Under the pieces are notes generated by a model, which saw only the letters and a list, made by a program, of their open reading frames with translations, made no database searches and had not been told where the DNA came from. Shown here piece after piece: positions 27,501-44,484 of a stretch of DNA of 64,000 bases. Source of the DNA: Glandiceps talaboti (lineage: Eukaryota > Hemichordata > Enteropneusta > Spengelidae); contig NC_135549.1 in assembly GCF_964340395.1 (NCBI RefSeq), positions 7,454,001 to 7,518,000 of the forward strand, read 5' to 3'. Both the position numbers and the translations under genes were made by a program. The first letter of the stretch is position 1. Each line of letters opens with the position of its first letter.

Positions 27501-28945
27501 CACGAGTATGATCAAAGCAGCCTGCACAACATAACATCACCATCATATGATCAAAGCAGCTCACATTCCTACTCATAACAAAAGTATAGTGGGCTGTGAC
27601 ACATTGTTTGAGAGGTAGAAATCTCATTTACACTTGCAAAAATCACCCAGTCCTGTTTCAACATGTAATCAAAACCATTGTATTCACTCTCTGTAATCCA
27701 TGCCCTTATACAAAAAACACAACTTGCTAATTTTCCTAATATGCCAGCTTGTATTGATTCAAATGGGGAGGATGATTGACACAGAATAAAACAATTTCAA
27801 CACACCACTCTGCATAATATTTGTAGGTCTTTTGTTAGTTTCATTTACAATGTAATAATGATTCTATGTCAAATAATTTACTAAGGTTTCATGACATTTT
27901 GTTTCAGACAAGTCTAATGACTAATTCAGTGATTGTTTAACCATGCCGTCAAATATGCTGCTCTATAGCAAAGTAAACTCTGTAGTATCAATAGTAATCC
28001 AGAAACAAACATTGTGAATAAATTAATATTTTACACATACACATTGAATGAATGCAAGGTACTTTTATACATTGTATGATAAACAGAGAGACACAATAGC
28101 TCACTTGTGCAGTGGTATGCATGAGTGAAACTCCACAGGAGACAAAGGAACATGTGGTGAACAAGATACTTTGTATTTATACAGCTTCATTTATAAGTTA
28201 TTATAACTGTAAGAATTAGAATCATTTGTAAGTTCAAATTAAAGTATCAATATTGAATTATCTGAAATTGCAATTTTCTAAATCTGCTCAATTTCTTTCC
28301 TTCTCGCAATCTGTACAGAAAGCGTTTTGCAACGGGAAGTCTTTTAGCATGGATATTTTAATAACACATGCTAATGTGTATATGATATAATAATAATTTT
28401 TGAAATTATCACTTATTGATTTCATCCGTCAAAAACCGTTATGTTTGCCTGCGTTTTTATATTTCAATCACAATTATGGGGTTATTATCGTAAATCAAAA
28501 TCACCTTCCGGAGTGTACAGACGGGTCACTGAAATCATCCCCGACATTCCGTTTGCGACCTGCAACATGTACATGATGGATATACGCAGACCACCCGTCT
28601 GCGAGTGATTTAAATACCAAAACAAAACTACTCACCTCTACATGTTTTCTTCTTCCTTGGTATAATGAAAGTCTTTTTGTTAAAAGTGGGGACATTCTGT
28701 ATACTTGACTCGTTTTCTTCAGGTGTGCCATTATTTTCAACATTCAGTTCGCACCCTTGTGGACTTTGAAGCGCCCCAACCTCATCTTTACTGCTATCCC
28801 TGGCCGCCATGTTGGTCTCTTCTTCGCATGACCTGCTCCGTACATTACGCTGATTTTGGCCATTGTGGTCGATTTGTTCTGGTTTCTTTTCGTCTGTTTT
28901 GGTTTCCTTATTATCAAAGTTCAAAATATCAAACAGATTCGACAT
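1..28945 (-). CDS. TASOR: TASOR/TASOR2-like protein (HUSH complex scaffold), 20 exons, 3' end outside window
   Basis: Coding exons, in transcript order: 28945-28636, 25630-25482, 22453-22358, 21111-21039, 20325-20234, 19305-19165, 18275-18127, 17523-17426, 16930-16804, 15886-15777, 15484-15381, 15001-14851, 14644-13151, 12706-12190, 10586-10163, 8990-8478, 7352-7187, 5807-5453, 4595-4429, 3547-1. All introns are GT-AG and every junction keeps phase, giving about 2,927 codons with no stop yet. Exons 2-7 match the family's pseudo-PARP (DUF3715) domain, with blocks such as LPLSSREF, GVYVSRYSDLI, PNYDCHVSKSAN and RPRHLCPYAILCFQYQ. Exons 8-12 fit a SPOC-like domain. In vertebrates TASOR assembles HUSH with MPP8 and periphilin and directs H3K9me3 silencing of retroelements in the nucleus. 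Human TASOR is about 1,670 residues and TASOR2 about 2,430, so this protein is longer than either. Whether it is orthologous to one or pre-dates both cannot be told here. Confidence 0.9.
4327..4340. repeat. Poly-C tract
   Basis: Fourteen consecutive C residues in TASOR-like intron 19. Confidence 0.9.
4429..4595 (-). CDS. TASOR: TASOR-like exon 19
   Basis: Phase 2 in, phase 1 out (ccttctag|G, AAAG|gtaagc). It encodes THYLSTKDISARTPNEDVSE then acidic and polar sequence ending MHQKK. It joins exon 20 through a GAT codon split as G/AT. Confidence 0.8.
4740..4955. mobile_element. Fold-back element with ~80-bp imperfect arms
   Basis: The left arm, 4740-4819, starts taacactgaagaaaagc and contains catatcaagtgtaaatgtat. 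It is complementary to 4877-4955, which contains agtatacttttacacttgat and ends in gtgtta. A short, slightly different loop separates them. No transposase is encoded. It lies in TASOR-like intron 18. Confidence 0.8.
5453..5807 (-). CDS. TASOR: TASOR-like exon 18, CAA/CAG-repeat exon with ambiguous frame
   Basis: The acceptor ttccacag|AG and the donor AATGG|gtaaag are good. Phase with exons 17 and 19 selects a frame rich in Asn and Ser (for example NNNSNNSYYNSSNNSS). A second frame over the same bases is a striking Gln/Asn-rich peptide (runs of Q, then YHPNMYNYNQFNHN), but it ends in TAG inside the exon. I give the phase-consistent frame as the annotation and flag the conflict. Confidence 0.6.
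7187..7352 (-). CDS. TASOR: TASOR-like exon 17, uncertain donor
   Basis: The acceptor aaccag|AGT is clear, and the peptide RRVVQVNSAEKNHNAFGPKP then IGQAIPILQGQNRQQ is in frame with exon 16. The donor is weak: ATTC|gtgtga (end at 7187, phase 1) keeps the main frame of the gene. A GC-type alternative (AG|gcatgc, end at 7204) would shift exon 18 into its poly-Gln frame and meet a stop. Confidence 0.65.
8478..8990 (-). CDS. TASOR: TASOR-like exon 16
   Basis: 171 codons, phase 0 to phase 0 (caacag|AAC, TCT|gtaagt). It has a basic start (AKREKRKLIHIPDIRQSRRF), a polar centre and the acidic motif LDDTLEEGEIRDDPTEN. EEGEI-type motifs are common in RNA-processing and chromatin proteins; a specific partner is not inferred. 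Confidence 0.82.
10163..10586 (-). CDS. TASOR: TASOR-like exon 15
   Basis: Phase 2 in, phase 0 out (gtttcag|A, GGG|gtatgt). It encodes SYSCDPKDLERDKPLIDIVQ and TVLHNGFDKETID, a probable helical segment, and then polar linker. A second possible acceptor ten bases inside the exon (ttacag|CTG) would break the phase. The open frame upstream of 10586 is intronic. Confidence 0.8.
10785..11460 (+). repeat. Dispersed repeat copy 1 with ~100-bp internal modules
   Basis: The sequence starts ccaatggcattgtagcacaa and continues with several degenerate modules containing ggctgttgctatgggc, gtttattcaattgtctatta and ttgttatcttcgcaatat. It is followed by a (CA)n tract. It shares its start and first module with copy 2 (22845-23040) and, reversed, with copy 3 (33740-34215). 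It lies in TASOR-like intron 14. Family unknown; probably a non-autonomous transposon. Confidence 0.8.
11494..11532. repeat. (CA)n microsatellite
   Basis: About 19 uninterrupted CA units next to dispersed repeat copy 1. Confidence 0.97.
11930..11951. repeat. Poly-C tract
   Basis: Twenty-two consecutive C residues, followed by A-rich sequence. It lies in TASOR-like intron 14. Length may be unreliable in the assembly. Confidence 0.9.
12190..12706 (-). CDS. TASOR: TASOR-like exon 14, acidic region
   Basis: About 172 codons, phase 1 in and phase 2 out (atttgcag|AT, ACAA|gtaagt). It starts DILSFTEVPDIQSVGRIP and becomes strongly acidic (DDEIMDSKSVVEEEKSVNMD and similar). No domain is recognised. 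Confidence 0.82.
13151..14644 (-). CDS. TASOR: TASOR-like exon 13, long low-complexity exon
   Basis: About 498 codons, phase 1 in and phase 1 out (gtttcag|TG, AGAG|gtgaga). It begins VMGIVSSERMSGEET and is mainly disordered. Visible elements are a short poly-Gln run, a formin-like polyproline stretch near 13825-13870, a charged coiled-coil candidate (IEELKEELRLKQLEL) and a Lys-rich end near 13160-13200 (NIDKKKKKEENIKK) that may be a nuclear localisation signal. I recognise no folded domain. Human TASOR has its periphilin-binding DomI soon after SPOC; I cannot place it here with confidence. Confidence 0.85.
14851..15001 (-). CDS. TASOR: TASOR-like exon 12, end of SPOC-like region
   Basis: Phase 0 in, phase 1 out (gatag|GCT, AAAG|gtacga). 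The block AGIVRIAERTELFLLPTSEF followed by THCLG resembles the closing strands of SPOC domains, which typically carry a LLPxSEF-like segment. In human TASOR the SPOC domain contacts MPP8; that role is inferred here. Confidence 0.82.
15381..15484 (-). CDS. TASOR: TASOR-like exon 11, SPOC-like region
   Basis: Phase 1 in, phase 0 out (ttttcag|TT, ATG|gtgaga). It encodes YMDGKYYVYSEVKAVNDF and a basic helix GRLWRLMKYLETHKM. The MDGKYxxYxExK block is recalled in vertebrate TASOR proteins. Confidence 0.85.
15777..15886 (-). CDS. TASOR: TASOR-like exon 10, SPOC-like region
   Basis: Phase 2 in, phase 1 out (ctttcag|A, GAAG|gtgggt). It encodes NINLSLKIPFDRLRMYFAPR then VFSKGLPIN. The frame is fixed by exons 9 and 11. 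Confidence 0.8.
16804..16930 (-). CDS. TASOR: TASOR-like exon 9, SPOC-like region
   Basis: Phase 1 in, phase 2 out (gatccag|CT, CACAT|gtaagt). The peptide GYMLWMGQLSNKTQTLCNVK has the W-x-G-x-L start expected of the first strand of a SPOC domain. A different frame of the same bases is also open but does not fit the splice phase. Confidence 0.82.
17426..17523 (-). CDS. TASOR: TASOR-like exon 8, linker to SPOC-like region
   Basis: Phase 2 in, phase 1 out (tgtacag|A, GAAG|gtatgt). It encodes VSIRSPVTPPIAGMSMMG and KIVPIFKDPSILEG. The frame was fixed by phase with exons 7 and 9. It has no strong motif of its own. Confidence 0.8.
18127..18275 (-). CDS. TASOR: TASOR-like exon 7, end of pseudo-PARP domain
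   Basis: Enters in phase 0 and leaves in phase 2 (ttctacag|TTT, GG|gtaggt). FYVYEYGELDMLERPRHLCP followed by YAILCFQYQ matches human YFYEYGFDEVQSRPRHVCPYAVVSFQY. The exon ends in a Pro/Ser-rich linker. Confidence 0.95.
18442..18501. repeat. (TAAC)n microsatellite
   Basis: About 15 perfect TAAC units in TASOR-like intron 6. Confidence 0.97.
19165..19305 (-). CDS. TASOR: TASOR-like exon 6, pseudo-PARP domain
   Basis: Forty-seven codons, phase 0 to phase 0 (cttacag|GGA, CAG|gtatgt). The block EPTPNYDCHVSKSAN aligns with human DPTPKFDCHVSKNAN, and AKQAFDSTQ aligns with YRAFELTQ. Confidence 0.95.
20234..20325 (-). CDS. TASOR: TASOR-like exon 5, pseudo-PARP domain
   Basis: Enters in phase 1 and leaves in phase 0 (acatcag|GT, AAG|gttagt). 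The peptide VYVSRYSDLIQRSLLPVG and TRAVLIVFKLIK matches the human GVYLSKYSDLL and GDIIIFKVMKG segments. The YxSxYSDL signature is highly diagnostic of this family. Confidence 0.95.
20449..20560. repeat. Short direct duplication, period 75
   Basis: The phrase gtctgttcactttgagccaa occurs twice (20449 and 20524), each followed by actctgtgtac-like sequence. It lies in TASOR-like intron 4. Confidence 0.75.
21039..21111 (-). CDS. TASOR: TASOR-like exon 4, pseudo-PARP domain
   Basis: Seventy-three bases, entering in phase 0 and leaving in phase 1 (ccatag|GCG, ATGG|gtgagt). The peptide EICQHGLIVDNSPVTCLG, then NPKMG, matches the family block CEKGLYVGHSRITTLGNPSMG. This is the small beta-rich part of the pseudo-catalytic fold. 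Confidence 0.92.
22358..22453 (-). CDS. TASOR: TASOR-like exon 3, pseudo-PARP domain
   Basis: Thirty-two codons, phase 0 on both sides (ttcacag|TAC, CAG|gtaagg). The peptide has ERKKEMKSEGRTEKELNEQ followed by YAFFCVEN. It corresponds to the KRRELKQEGRTDKELVESY block of human TASOR. It is too short to be found by ORF length alone. Confidence 0.92.
22845..23040 (+). repeat. Dispersed repeat copy 2 (short)
   Basis: It matches copy 1: caccaatggcattgtagcac, cagttgcctatccaaccctg and tgatcatttggctgttgct are shared in the same order. It carries about one module. It lies in TASOR-like intron 2. Confidence 0.8.
23223..23255. repeat. (GA)n microsatellite
   Basis: GA/CAGA-rich simple repeat in TASOR-like intron 2. 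Confidence 0.9.
23554..23710. mobile_element. hAT-type MITE, 157 bp, perfect 15-bp TIRs and 8-bp TSD
   Basis: The terminal inverted repeats cagtgtgccctctaa (23554-23568) and ttagagggcacactg (23696-23710) are perfect. The element is flanked by the direct repeat ttgcacat at 23546-23553 and 23711-23718. An 8-bp target duplication and CAG-starting ends are the hallmarks of the hAT superfamily. No coding capacity. It lies in intron 2 of the TASOR-like gene. Confidence 0.9.
24511..24872. mobile_element. Fold-back MITE with ~75-bp inverted arms
   Basis: The left arm begins agtggctatatggacaagga; the right arm ends with the complement of agtggccatatggatgagga. The arms include the shared stretches gacttttaattta and aaaacaattttatcatggct in inverse order. 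No target duplication could be read with confidence. It lies in TASOR-like intron 2. Confidence 0.8.
25482..25630 (-). CDS. TASOR: TASOR-like exon 2, start of pseudo-PARP domain
   Basis: Residues 104-153. The acceptor acacag|AC and donor GAG|gtatgt keep phase with both neighbours. The peptide contains LLQSLPLSSREFIKDIL and later ARFIYEGLNLVHNESLTKE, which match the SPSSREF and KARLVHSELLEKE blocks at the start of the vertebrate TASOR DUF3715 domain. Confidence 0.92.
26085..26125. mobile_element. Solo arm of the 24511-24872 fold-back family
   Basis: The sequence agtggccatatggattgagt followed by atttattttgga matches the outer arm of the neighbouring fold-back element, without its partner arm. 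It lies in TASOR-like intron 1. Confidence 0.65.
26490..26863. mobile_element. Non-autonomous DNA transposon, 374 bp, 9-bp TSD
   Basis: The ends tagtcttgctgctaga (26490-26505) and tctagcagctagacta (26848-26863) are inverted repeats with one mismatch in 16, and similarity extends inward to tcagg. The flanking direct repeat caccccttt is at 26481-26489 and 26864-26872. A 9-bp duplication is typical of Mutator-like elements, but the short ends are not diagnostic. The interior is more GC-rich than its surroundings. It lies in TASOR-like intron 1. Confidence 0.75.
28636..28945 (-). CDS. TASOR: TASOR-like exon 1, start codon
   Basis: This exon encodes residues 1-103, starting MSNLFDILNFDN. The ATG is at 28945-28943; an in-frame GTG lies two codons upstream and is not needed. 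The segment is acidic and polar with no visible domain, and it ends in a basic stretch (PRKKKTCR) just before the pseudo-PARP domain, a possible nuclear localisation signal. The donor is G|gtgagt, phase 1. The start lies only about 270 bases from the divergently transcribed ASB13-like gene. Confidence 0.85.
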
Positions 28946-29217
28946 CTTCACATCCTTCGCAGCTTGTTTCTAGCTAGTTTCTAAGCATAAATCAACGTCC
29001 ATTCCCGCCGTTCTACGTGTGGAATTCTCTTACTCTTTGTCCAATCAAAAGTTGCCTTTCAAATGCACACGGTGGTGCGCCATCAAATGTCGAGACATTA
29101 TATTGGTCCATCCCAGACTGGGGGTCACACATGTCAAACGAGTATGTAAATACCCAGGGGTTCATCTACAGTCGTATACACACAGAGATGAAACGATGTG
29201 ACGTGATCGAAATAATA
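28946..29217. promoter_or_regulatory. Putative bidirectional promoter between TASOR-like and ASB13-like genes
   Basis: Only about 270 bases separate the two divergent start codons. The interval holds a CCAAT box on the plus strand (29041-29045) and one on the minus strand (ATTGG, 29102-29106), about 60 bases apart, and no TATA box. Paired CCAAT boxes are typical of TATA-less bidirectional promoters. The transcription start sites are not visible. Confidence 0.6.
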
Positions 29218-38570
<9,353 letters not shown>

Positions 38571-40000
38571 AGTTAAAGTCTCAAGTAGCTGGACTACAAC
38601 ATTCATTTCTTGCCAGTGAATAGTCAACCTAAAGTTTACAAGTGACATTGCAGTCCTCCAAGTAATAGCTGATATATGTGTGTGTGATAAGCATAGTGAA
38701 ATCACTGTCCTTTATAACAATTTCGCAAATACAATTTTAGAAGTTTATAGGTACATACCCTAAATGATTTATACCACAAAATAGCATCTATATGCACACA
38801 AGGGTAATAATGAAGTTGGGTTGTTAAGTTTGCCTAATTTTTATCAAATCAGTCTTGCCATGTGCCATTTTTTCTCAGCACTGTTTGCAATTTGGCAAGC
38901 AGGCACTGGAAATAGATTGTGATGATGTCACCATCTCACACCACATAGCATAGAAAATCAATGTCCGACAGCAAAACAAAATAATCCCTTCCACCCCCAC
39001 ATGTACTAGATAACATTTCTTATCATAATACCGGTGTTTAACTACATGAAAACATAGTTTGTGCGTTGTATGTTGGGCTTAAAGGCCAATGATGGATTAG
39101 CATTAACATTTGGGATGCGAACAACAGTTGTCTGGCAGAGACATAGAAAATGTTGGTCCCGAACAAAAGAATACCTGTATGTAAATTATTAAATTGATAT
39201 GACGCCACTGATAAGATAGTAGAATACTTCTTATGGACTAGAAATAATGGCAGAATAAACCGCATAATACATCTACCGTGGTTTTGATAATCTTCAGGTT
39301 GTATCAGAACATATATCAAACTCAAACATTTCCATCAACGTACATCAAACGATTGTAATATTTTCTAAAGGGGGTTTGGAAACGTAGTTTTTCCATTGTG
39401 CATCCCATATTTTTTCCGTTGTGCATCCCATTGTTATTTTGTATTAAAGACAGGACAGGTATGATTCATGTAATAAATGGCTTATTAGATCAGAGTACGT
39501 GCGAATGTACATGTAACGGTACAACTTATTACAAACGGGAAATACGTAAACCAAATTTATGATCAGTATTGTACTGATTGTATAGAAAGGGGTTTTCCAA
39601 CACAGAATGATAGCATTGAAAAACGTAAAGGGTTCTATAGTTTTCTTTGAACTGTGAGACAGGGTATTAATAGGGTAGTGATAATGATATCAGTAGTGAT
39701 GTATAGAGTTGAACAGTGTGTCATTAACATGATAATAGCATTACCAGTGTTCCTGTATCTAGGACGACTGTTACTATTTAACACTTTGATGCTTTGCCAA
39801 GCCTATTTACAATGTAAGGGAGTTATGTCATAAAAAATGTTGTATAATTGATATTTGAAAAGAAACATTTACAGTAAATACATTTTTTGTGTGAATTTAC
39901 TTCAGGACTGAGGCTGAGTGAATTGTCTTCTGTAATAAAGCACTGTTTTGTACAATACATTTATATATGTATTGATTTAGTGTGATACATTACAGGTATC
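38571..40000 (+). other. ASB13-like 3' UTR and flank; candidate poly(A) signals
   Basis: No further coding sequence is seen after the ASB13-like stop. AATAAA hexamers on the plus strand occur at 39254-39259 and 39934-39939. The second, followed by a T/G-rich stretch, is the more convincing poly(A) signal and would give a 3' UTR of about 1.4 kb. A short repeated phrase (gtgcatccca) occurs twice near 39397-39432. Confidence 0.3.
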
Positions 40001-40125
40001 ATCATTGTGACAGGGTATTAGCCCCTGGAATGACAGATCAGATGGACTAGGTAATTATATAGTAGACTGGTCTGGGTGTTATCGCGTACTAGGATATGGT
40101 ACAAAGATAGTCAACGCATTTTCAA

Positions 40126-40304
40126 GCCTGTCCACTGCACGGTCGAGAATCATCATTAGCTGGTCGTACCTCCTAGCCCTATAGCCTGTCCACTGCACTG
40201 TCGAGAAACATCATTAGCTGGTCGTACCTCCTAGCCCTCATATGATCGTATTCTCAGGAGGTACAACCAGTTAACGATGTATCTCGACAGCGCAGCAGAC
40301 TGGC
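40126..40304. repeat. Two direct copies plus one inverted copy of a ~50-bp unit
   Basis: Copies at 40126-40180 and 40184-40238 share gcctgtccactgcac and catcattagctggtcgtacc, with a period of 58 bases. An inverted, more diverged copy follows at 40257-40304 (aggaggtacaaccagtta; atctcgacag). The copy 2/copy 3 pair could fold into a long hairpin. Confidence 0.8.
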
Positions 40305-41974
40305 CGGGCATTTTCTGTACCAGACAGATTTTTTCTGACTTCTCTTGTTGGCTTAATTTTTGTGTATATTGACCATGAAATACTGTACATTTCAGTTGTT
40401 GGTTTCATCATGAAAAATGCTGCATTCTAGTATAGACTCCACTGTCTTATAATGATTCTAGTTTCATTTCTCTAAGTGTTGTAGTCAAGTTAAATCAATT
40501 TCATTTGCGAAATGCTGTGTGATTTTTAGCTACATGTATTTCATCATTAAATCCTTTCACTAATAATGTAGCAATCAAGTCAATTTGATAGTGAAATTCT
40601 ACAAAAATTATATTTTAGTTACATGGAGTTCATCTTTGAAATGCATTATAGTACCATAGACCCTCCACAGGTCTATGATAGTACTAAGTGAAGTCTTGTA
40701 CATGATTTTGTGTTTTTTAAAAGACACTTTCCGTTTCATTGAATTTGACACCAGTATTGTGCTGATATTGATAATACAATACAACCTGTCAGTTTACCTT
40801 TACATGTAATGAGTAGTTGTTAGTTACCTTTCTTTCCTGAAAGGTCATGGATTATAGAATCAGCAAGACATCCTTGGACTTCTGACATGATTGTAAAGTT
40901 GAACTTTACAGAATTTTAAAACGATTGTTAATGTAAACAGCCCAGAAGAGATTGACTTTGGCCAAACAGCTAAGAGCTATGCAGACAAAGTGAGTGACAT
41001 GACACAAGGACAAAGGTCATGTAAGCTCAGGTCATGAACTTTATAGCCTGGCGCCCATAAACTCCTAGAAGGGACAAAGACAAGTACGAACCTTGAAATG
41101 GATGGTTCTAGGTTTTGACCTATGACCCCTATACTAAGTGTATGAATAATCTTTTGTAACAGTTGTAAATCAAAGAGTTGATGAAAGTAGCATTGCTTGA
41201 TGTTAATTACATGTAATAGGCCTAATTGTTATAATTAAAATGTAAAAGATTTATAAATGATATGAAATGTTTGCTTGATATTTGACCATGTTGTATCTTG
41301 AGCACCAGACAAGTGATATTATGTAGCTGGTTATATAGCCAGAGCTTTGTACATGTGTAATCTTATTGAACAACTGGTGAAAAACATTTTAATACTTGAA
41401 TGACGTGAGCTATTACAGACTGTAAAGAGGAAGTCTTCAAAGACAGATTAGGTATTAGACAACAAGAGAACTGATACAAAACACAACAGTTGGTGCCTCT
41501 GATGTAGGAGGTTGCAGCAACACTTTTATCGGTTTTGTTTACATTTGTGGAAGTTAATCATGCTGTAAACTCAAGCTTTCAGTTAATAACACAAAACTTG
41601 TTACGTGAACCAGTCGAATCAATAAACAGTGTTATGGGATCAAGGATACTGTAGTGTTTATACTTCGACAAATTACTTTTACCAATTGCTACTTGCCAAG
41701 AGCAAGTAAATGCACCTGTGTTATTTCACAAGTTATACCAGTGTTTTCTCATATGTTGAATGTATGGCATCTAAGAGCTAGGGTGTGAAATACTAGAAAT
41801 TGTACATCTACGTATGTCAACCTCTTCCAAAGTGTAAAAAAAGAATATCTTTGGATCTCCTTGGGTTGCATGTATTAGGTTTGATCCAGACAGTCATACT
41901 CATGATACTGCATACTACCTAGTGGGTCTTTATACACACCACTCACTGTGGAAGTCAATGATAGTTCATAGGTG
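40305..41974. other. Intergenic, nothing recognised
   Basis: AT-rich unique-looking sequence between the ASB13-like and RhoGEF-like genes. No ORF with family similarity and no RNA gene was seen. Confidence 0.5.
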
Positions 41975-42190
41975 GCATCATGCATGCATACATACATACA
42001 TACATACATACATACATACAACCAACCACACACAAATATACATACATACATACATGCATACATACATACATACATACAACCACACACAAACATACATACA
42101 TACATACATACATACATCCATCCATCCATACCTAAATCATAGACAGTGGAGGGACTGCATAAATACACACACACACACACACACACACAT
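41975..42190. repeat. (CATA)n and (CA)n compound microsatellite
   Basis: CATA runs broken by aaccacacacaaa-like spacers reach about 42127. A (CA)n tract follows at about 42163-42188. Confidence 0.95.
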
Positions 42191-42241
42191 GCATGCATAG
42201 GAAGCGGTTACAGAAAAATGTAGTAAAGTTTCATGAAATTG

Positions 42242-44335
42242 TTTATTTTGAGGACATCAATTAACTGTACATAGAAATGCATTGTAATGATGTTAAGTTT
42301 TCATATCAACAATAAATTTAAACATTTAATTTACAAAAATGTAGAACCCATGTAGGAGTTCCAGTGTGTTGGCGAAACCACATATACAATATACAGTTAT
42401 ACAAAAGATACCCTTCACCCGTACAGGCAGTGTCAAAGGTTACAAGAATCTTTATACAAAAAGTAGGAGTTCTGAGTTCTATGAAAGTCTGACAGGGATT
42501 ACCCATGATGCAACAGTTGAGTTGATTACAGTGAGCATGCTCAGAGTGAATCAACCACAAAGCTGCATTATGCAAATCATTCAGTTGTTTCAATTGTACA
42601 AAGATGATGAGATCAAAACAGATCTCTCGAAGAAGAAGAAAACTGTCAAACTGTACTGTCTTGATATAGCTGGCTCTGAAACTTGTCAAAATTTGACTGT
42701 TTGCCACATATTTTCTGAACAATCAATCTTGGAAATAAACCTTTATGAAAAAATATTTAGAATTTCATTTTGAAATGTTTTTTGTTGTTGTTGTTGTTGA
42801 CAAATCTGGGTAAACATTTTCAACAAGTTATATGACCATTCTAGTGGCAATGACATTGAATATATCCTTATTTACACAAGACAAGAAAACAAGCAAAAAC
42901 GAAGACTTTCATTGAACAGTACAAGTGTGTAAATACAGACATAGATAGAGTCCAATGTTAAACTTTGAATATCAAAACAGTACAGTGACAGACATCAAAC
43001 TTGTTTGCTATGCTATTATACAATATTAGAAGAAGAAGCTACTGTAGAATTCAGTCAGGTCAGACTGGTGTACTCAAGCAGTAGTTTCTAAAACAGGTTA
43101 AGTACGTTATATTTTCACCGCAGTGTATCTTTGCTAAGTCTGTGTAAGTAAGAGCTTTTGACAGGAAGTTAGAAATGTTGTCGACAAGTTAAACTTTTCC
43201 AACATTTCAGACACGCTGTGTTGTAAGTAAAAGTTAGAAAGCAGTGGGATAAAACCACATGCAAGTTTGAGTTAAGTCATTTGAATCTTTGGAAGGTTGG
43301 AAAGATGAACCCCTTCCTTAAATATCTGTAAAAAATACAGGGGTTATCTCCGTTTCCAATAGATTGTCAGTCATGGAGTAGGAAAACATGGGTCACTGGA
43401 TAAGTGGGGTCTTGTTAAAGATGGCAGTAGGAATAGTTTAGTAACAAACAAAATCATGAACAAAGTTCATATTTCAGATTTAGAACAAAAACAGTTTTGA
43501 CATAATGTTCTTAGAATCAATTTAACACATAATTTTGAAATATAAACTATAAATCTGATGTTTGCTGAACCTGAATAGTCAGGCAGCTGTCTTGCACAAA
43601 TACAGGAATGTAAATTTGGACTTCCTTGGTTTGGTGGGTTTGGACTTTATACAAGGTACATGTATCGAAAAAACCATCAATATCAATAATATAATGTCTT
43701 TCAAAGCTAACTATGTACATACCAAGAAATTTTTTCAAATTTATAGAGATAAAATTATTGAATTTTTTCTAGTTCTTTTTGAAATTTTGGCCCAAGTCAA
43801 TGTTTTTTTTATGGGTTACAGCAGTATGTCCATTCTGTGTGTGACTTTCTGTTACTTTCTGTGAGATATAGTACTTGAAGAATCGTTTATGTCTCAATAG
43901 TTGGCACAGAGTACAAAAATAAAATAAGCCTTAAGAAAACAATAAATAGAACAAAAAAGAATATTTTACAGAGTAACTGCAAGAATGTGACATGTACATG
44001 TAAATGGGACATCATCAGGTTTATGTCTCTCTAGTTTGCTGCCAACATTTCTTTGACTCGGCGAGGTTGGAGCCTTGACTTGGAAGCGTGATGCTTCAGT
44101 GTTTGTGCGCCCTGTTTTCGCTGCATTGTCATTTCTGAGGCTTCTTGTGCCTCTGTCCTATCTGTCGACACTAGCAGTCAGTTGAGTCTGCAATTGCGAC
44201 TTTCCCTCTCTCAGTATGGAATGTCTGGTCCTCTCTCTGGTCAGACTTTACGGTATCATACTGTATCATACGACAATACAGGGTTGATAGTTGTAATGTT
44301 CAGTCTGTGTTCCTCTCTGACAGACGTGTAGACTT
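42242..44335 (-). other. Probable 3' UTR of the RhoGEF-like gene
   Basis: Downstream of the RhoGEF stop codon, the first minus-strand AATAAA I found is at 42247-42242 (TTTATT on the plus strand). Use of it would give a 3' UTR of about 2.1 kb. Open frames on both strands at 42318-42773 have no recognisable similarity and fall in this zone. Confidence 0.35.
42782..42800. repeat. (TTG)n microsatellite
   Basis: Six TTG units in the presumed 3' UTR of the RhoGEF-like gene. Confidence 0.85.
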
Positions 44336-44484
44336 TCACACAACACTTTCCATTTTGGGAACAGCTGGCATAACACTGCGTAATAGCTGAATCCACTGCT
44401 TTTTATCATGTTCATCGTTAGCTTGTAAGGTATGTCCTTGTCCTAAGGTAGGATCCGTGGGTGTTATCCTAAACATATGTTTAG
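44336..44484 (-). CDS. ARHGEF3: RhoGEF-like exon 9, PH end and stop
   Basis: Acceptor ttgcag|CT. It encodes HMFRITPTDPTLGQGHTLQA then NDEHDKKQWIQLLRSVMP, ending PKMESVV and TGA (44338-44336). The KQWIQLLR helix is the PH C-terminal helix (KQQWLNCIR in human). The tail after the PH domain is very short, but ESVV keeps a PDZ-ligand pattern. Confidence 0.94.

Noticed and set aside
42318-42773. Overlapping open frames of ~135 codons on both strands
   Set aside because: No similarity recognised. The region fits the 3' UTR of the RhoGEF-like gene, and two opposite open frames in the same bases argue for chance.
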